Shown here: positions 62,365 to 64,000 of the stretch, in pieces | Layout of the letters: every line of letters starts with the position of its first letter | How positions within the stretch are numbered: position 1 is the first letter of the stretch | Source: Acanthosepion esculentum | Taxonomy: Eukaryota; Mollusca; Cephalopoda; Sepiida; Sepiidae | Direction of reading: 5' to 3' | DNA length: 64,000 bases | NCBI GenBank assembly: GCA_964036315.1 | Contig: OZ038509.1 | Location: 29,032,968-29,096,967, forward strand | The notes under the pieces: generated by a model | Database searches by the model: none | Told to the model about the DNA's origin: nothing | The model's input: the letters and a program-made list of their open reading frames with translations, nothing else | Translations under genes and position numbers: made by a program

Positions 62365-64000
62365 TTGAATTTTCAATGCAAAAGTAAGCATTTCAAGCTA
62401 GTTTTTCAACGTTAAACACGGTAATTTCAAATTTGAATATGCTGTTTGAAATCATTAGAAAACCAATAAAATTATTGAAAATCGATATGGTATCGATCAG
62501 AAAATATTGTTTTTGACTATTTCCAACAGTTTACACAAACTTTTATTGCAAATATTAAGTTTTACAAACTTTTGAAAAATATTGAATTTTCAATGCAAAA
62601 GTAAGCATTTCAAGCTAGTTTTTCAACGTTAAACACGGTAATTTCAAATTTGAATATGCTCTTTGAAATCATTAGAAAACCAATAAAATTATTGAAAATC
62701 GATATGGTATCGATCAGAAAATATTGTTTTTGACAATTTCCAACAGTTTACACAAAGTTTTATTGCAAATATTAAGTTTTACAAACTTTTGAAAAATATT
62801 GAATTTTCAATGCAAAAGTACGCATTTCAAGCTAGTTTTTCAACGTTAAACACGGTAATTTCAAATTTGAATATGCTGTTTAAAATCATTAGAAAACCAA
62901 TAAAATTATTGAAAATCGATATGGTATCGATCAGAAAATATTGTTTTTGACTATTTCCAACAGTTTACACAAAGTTTTATTGCAAATATTAAGTTTTACA
63001 AACTTTTGAAAAATATCGAATTTTCAATGCAAAAGCAAGCATTTCAAGCTACTTTTCAACGTTAAACACGGTAATTTCAAATTTTAATATGCAGTTTGAA
63101 ATTATTAGAAAACCAATAAAATTATGGAAAATCGATATGGTATCGATCAGAAAATATTGTTTTTGACAATTTCCAACAGTTTACACAAAGTTTTATTGCA
63201 AATATTAAGTTTTACAAAGTTTTGGTAAATATTGAATTTTCAATGCAAAAGTAAGCATTTCAAGCTAGTTTTTCAACGTTAAACACGGTAATTTCAAATT
63301 TGAATATGCTGTTCGAAATCATTAGAAAACCAATAAAATTATTGAAAATCGATATGGTATCGATCAGAAAATATTGTTTTTGACTATTTCCAACAGTTTA
63401 CACAAAGTTTTATTGCAAATATTAAGTTTTACAAACTTTTGAAAAATATTGAAATTTCAATGCAAAAGTAAGCATTTCAAGATAGTTTTTCAACGTTAAA
63501 CACGGTAATTTCAAATTCTAATATGCAGTTTGAAATTATTAGAAAACCAATAAAATTATGGAAAATCGATATGGTATCGATCAGAAAATATTGTTTTTGA
63601 CAATTTCCAACAGTTTACACAAAGTTTTATTGCAAATATTAAGTTTTACAAACTTTTGAAAAATATTGAATTTTCAATGCAAAAGTATGCATTTCAAGCT
63701 AGTTTTTCAACGTTAAACACGGTAATTTCAAATTTGAATATGCTGTTTGAAATCATTAGAAAACCAATAAAATTATTGAAAATCGATATGGTATCGATCA
63801 GAAAATATTGTTTTTGACAATTTCCAACAGTTTTCGCAAAGTTTTATTGCAAATATTAAGTTTTACAAACTTTTGAAAATATTGAATTTTCAATGCAAAA
63901 GTAAGCATTTCAAAGCTAGTTTTTCAACGTTAAACACGGTAATTTCAAATTTGAATATGCTGTGTGAAATCATTAGAAAACCAATAAAATTATTGAAAAT
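62365..64000 (+). repeat. Less homogenised satellite monomers at the right edge
   Basis: Monomers here carry more private changes than elsewhere: GCTCTTTGAAATC (near 62660), GTACGCATTTC (62819), AATATCGAATTT (near 63014), TTTTGGTAAATATTG (near 63222), GTATGCATTTC (63686), CATTTCAAAGC (63908) and CTGTGTGAAATC (63960). A two-monomer repeat is marked by GAAATTATTAG and ATTATGGAAAATCG at 63121 and 63555, 434 bp apart. The array continues beyond the window. Confidence 0.75.

Larger units (their letters stand above)
1..64000. repeat. Satellite DNA array, 217-bp monomer, about 295 head-to-tail copies
   Basis: The window consists only of tandem copies of one AT-rich unit. The landmark box ATCGATATGGTATCGAT recurs at 95, 311, 527, 744, 961, 1177, 1393, 1610 and so on to 63782, with spacings of 215 to 217 bp. 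All copies read in the same direction. Length differences come from 1-2 bp indels that are inherited by monomer class. Most monomers differ from the consensus at only a few positions. I saw no unique sequence, transposon insertion or inversion. Since 217 is not a multiple of 3, every reading frame shifts at each monomer and runs into stops, so the array is not coding. Satellites of this kind usually form centromeric or other heterochromatin; which applies here cannot be told from sequence alone. Confidence 0.98.

Noticed and set aside
1..64000. CRISPR array
   Set aside because: The period is 217 bp and the whole unit repeats. There are no unique spacers between short conserved repeats, and no cas genes.
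1..64000. Tandem copies of a transposon or rDNA spacer
   Set aside because: I saw no terminal inverted repeats, target-site duplications, coding remnants or rRNA sequence. Satellites can derive from transposons, but nothing here shows it.
1..64000. Telomeric or simple-sequence repeat
   Set aside because: The unit is 217 bp with complex internal sequence, not a 5-8 bp telomere motif or microsatellite.

Overview
The whole window is one uninterrupted, AT-rich satellite DNA array. A single unit of about 217 bp is repeated head to tail, always in the same orientation, from base 1 to base 64000. I found no gene, RNA gene, transposon, unique spacer or inversion. The first copy of the landmark box ATCGATATGGTATCGAT is at 95 and the last at 63782. 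Dividing that distance by the mean spacing of about 216.6 bp gives roughly 295 monomers (an estimate, not a full count). A consensus monomer (37768-37984) is exactly 217 bp with 53 G+C, about 24 percent GC. The array type points to a eukaryotic centromeric, pericentromeric or other heterochromatic block. I cannot name the species. CpG is not depleted (4 per monomer, observed/expected about 1.2), which fits a genome with little germline CpG methylation, such as many insects and nematodes, but this is weak evidence.

Monomers fall into recognisable classes. Type A (217 bp) is the consensus. Type B (216 bp) carries linked changes: GCAAGCAATT, CTACTTTTC, ATGTGAATATGCAG and often TTGAGAATCG. A type B derivative of 215 bp has TTCAAGTTAAAC. 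Type C (usually 216 bp) has TTTTCGCAAAG plus a one-base deletion in the following A-run. The classes are arranged in multi-monomer blocks that were later duplicated, so the window is a mosaic of higher-order repeats.

Layout: 1-4344, mixed A/B/C monomers with a 649-bp trimer duplicated at 723-2020; 4345-6909, a 6-mer (1299 bp) in two copies; 6910-16870, a mosaic that includes a single-monomer duplication at 12005-12436 and a second copy of the trimer block near 15985-17282; 16871-25319, a block of about 19 monomers present twice with a 4329-bp offset; 25320-37874, a mosaic of the same haplotypes; 37875-45248, a 17-mer (3687 bp) duplicated almost perfectly head to tail; 43929-46965, a 7-mer (1519 bp) pair; 46556-50020, an 8-mer (1734 bp) pair; 50021-57819, 4-mer and 5-mer duplications; 57820-62364, a 7-mer (1515 bp) in three copies; 62365-64000, less homogenised monomers.

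Two segments inside the monomer stand out. One is a nearly invariant dyad with two inverted CGATA half-sites one helical turn apart. The other is a 17-bp segment with the spacing of the CENP-B box but only a partial match. Both are candidates for protein binding. Whether they are functional is inference.
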